This document shows, piece after piece, positions 8,759 through 9,258 of a stretch of DNA of 9,258 bases. The DNA is from Turicibacter sp. Lineage in GTDB: Bacteria; Bacillota; Bacilli; MOL361; Turicibacteraceae. The translations under genes were made by a program, and so were the position numbers. The notes beneath the pieces are model-generated. The model made no database searches. It was not told the DNA's origin and worked only from the letters and a program-made list of their open reading frames with translations. Each line of letters begins with the position of its first letter. Positions within the stretch are counted from its first letter, which is position 1. The stretch spans positions 1-9,258 of the forward strand of contig JAUMTV010000118.1 in the NCBI GenBank assembly GCA_030531025.1, written 5' to 3'.

Positions 8759-9237
8759 ATGAAAAAAGTTATCAGAACTTTAGTCGTAGCAAGTATTATT
8801 ACAACAAGTTCTCTGACAACATTTGCTGCTACAGCATCACAATTCGTACAGGCATCAGAATCAGTGAATTCTAATGTTAAACTTTCTTCAGATCATTCAT
8901 CTTTCCTGTATTCAAAATTTTTAGAAAACGGGGCGGAGAACTATGGATTACATTGACGTTAGAAGGGGCGTCCTTTAATACAACTGATCCATATGAAATC
9001 AAAAATGCTATCTCACAAAATTATGATATTCAAACTTCATTACTTGTTAGTCTAGATAGAAAAACAATTGAGTTTGGTGTTTATGCTCCAAATGCTAACA
9101 TTGAATATTTAGATAACTGAGAAATTACAATTAAATCATCAGTTTTAAGATCTGATCAAGATGCAACAATTAAAATTCCTGTTAGCCATGATACTATTTT
9201 TTTATATCGACACATCCTTTTATTAAGTCTATTGTAA
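8759..9237 (+). pseudogene. Broken gene for a secreted protein (signal peptide; frameshift plus in-frame stop)
   Basis: The ATG at 8759 is preferred over 8747 because GAGG (8749-8752) is 6 nt upstream. The first piece is 65 aa: a signal peptide with n-region MKKVIR, hydrophobic TLVVASIITTSSL, and Ala-rich cleavage region about 18-32. It stops at 8954-8956 after a run that reads as a frame slip near 8930-8937. A -1 frame then continues from 8935 as GELWITLTLEGASFNTTD and about 40 more residues to a TGA at 9118-9120. The same frame then goes on with EITIKSSVLRSDQDATIKIP to a TAA at 9235-9237. The continuing beta-rich, coding-like text across both breaks shows one former gene for an exported, Ig-like or adhesin-like protein. 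I cannot name the family. It lies downstream of a c-di-GMP-I riboswitch. A sequencing error could explain the frameshift, less easily the TGA. Confidence 0.7.
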
Positions 9238-9257
9238 CGACTTAACTTAAGTGTGTC
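9209..9257. repeat. Nested inverted repeats at the window's right end
   Basis: GACACA (9209-9214) pairs with TGTGTC (9252-9257), and inside it TTAAGTC (9223-9229) pairs with GACTTAA (9239-9245). They lie where the broken secreted-protein reading frame degenerates. They could be a terminator remnant or part of a mobile-element end; the window stops before this can be settled. Confidence 0.35.
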
Positions 9258-9258
9258 C

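Noticed and set aside
8921..8940. Programmed ribosomal frameshift in the secreted-protein gene
   Set aside because: The bases around AAAACGGGGCGG do not form a canonical X-XXY-YYZ slippery heptamer in the zero frame, and a second stop (TGA at 9118) follows; decay is simpler.
9118..9120. TGA read as tryptophan or selenocysteine
   Set aside because: Other genes here use TGG for Trp (for example WLTFNEIN in bglA), and I see no SECIS-like hairpin after the TGA.

Overview
The window is AT-rich (about one third G+C by eye). It has Gram-positive Shine-Dalgarno sites, sigma-A-like promoters, intrinsic terminators with U-tracts, a LicT/BglG antitermination system and a GEMM (c-di-GMP-I) riboswitch. 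Together these point to a low-GC Firmicute (Bacillota), plausibly a gut or host-associated one. The genus cannot be fixed from the sequence alone.

Left part (1-3050): a MurR/RpiR-family SIS-domain regulator (minus strand) is divergent from a two-gene plus-strand unit. That unit encodes an M20D-type metallo-amidohydrolase and, 7 bp later, a short HTH_11/WYL-like regulator with no visible Shine-Dalgarno. The shared 277-bp intergenic region holds a candidate operator palindrome. The unit ends at a perfect 42-nt palindrome that can terminate transcription from both sides.

Middle part (3050-3800): a four-helix DUF2798-type membrane protein is read on the minus strand. It is preceded by a roughly 110-nt, highly structured leader with nested stems, an intrinsic-terminator stem with seven U, and a distal 8-bp closing repeat. 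I do not match this leader to any riboswitch class I know. It is the best candidate here for something undescribed.

Right-middle part (3800-8330): a complete aryl-beta-glucoside utilisation operon on the minus strand, in the order promoter - RAT/terminator - licT - RAT/terminator - bglF (PTS EIIBCA) - bglA (GH1 6-phospho-beta-glucosidase). BglF imports and phosphorylates beta-glucosides, BglA hydrolyses the phosphorylated sugar, and LicT/BglG senses EII and HPr phosphorylation through its PRDs and lets polymerase read through the two terminators. The promoter is a perfect TTGACA-N17-TATAAT, with a weak cre-like site just upstream. This layout matches the classical bglG-bglF-bglB design, but the second RAT is two nucleotides shorter in its apical part.

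Right end (8330-9258): a clear c-di-GMP-I riboswitch on the plus strand, followed by several terminator-like hairpins. After these comes a gene for a secreted protein (signal peptide visible) that is broken by a frameshift and then an in-frame TGA. The riboswitch therefore appears to control a decayed exported or surface protein. The last 50 bases hold nested inverted repeats of unknown nature, cut off by the window end.
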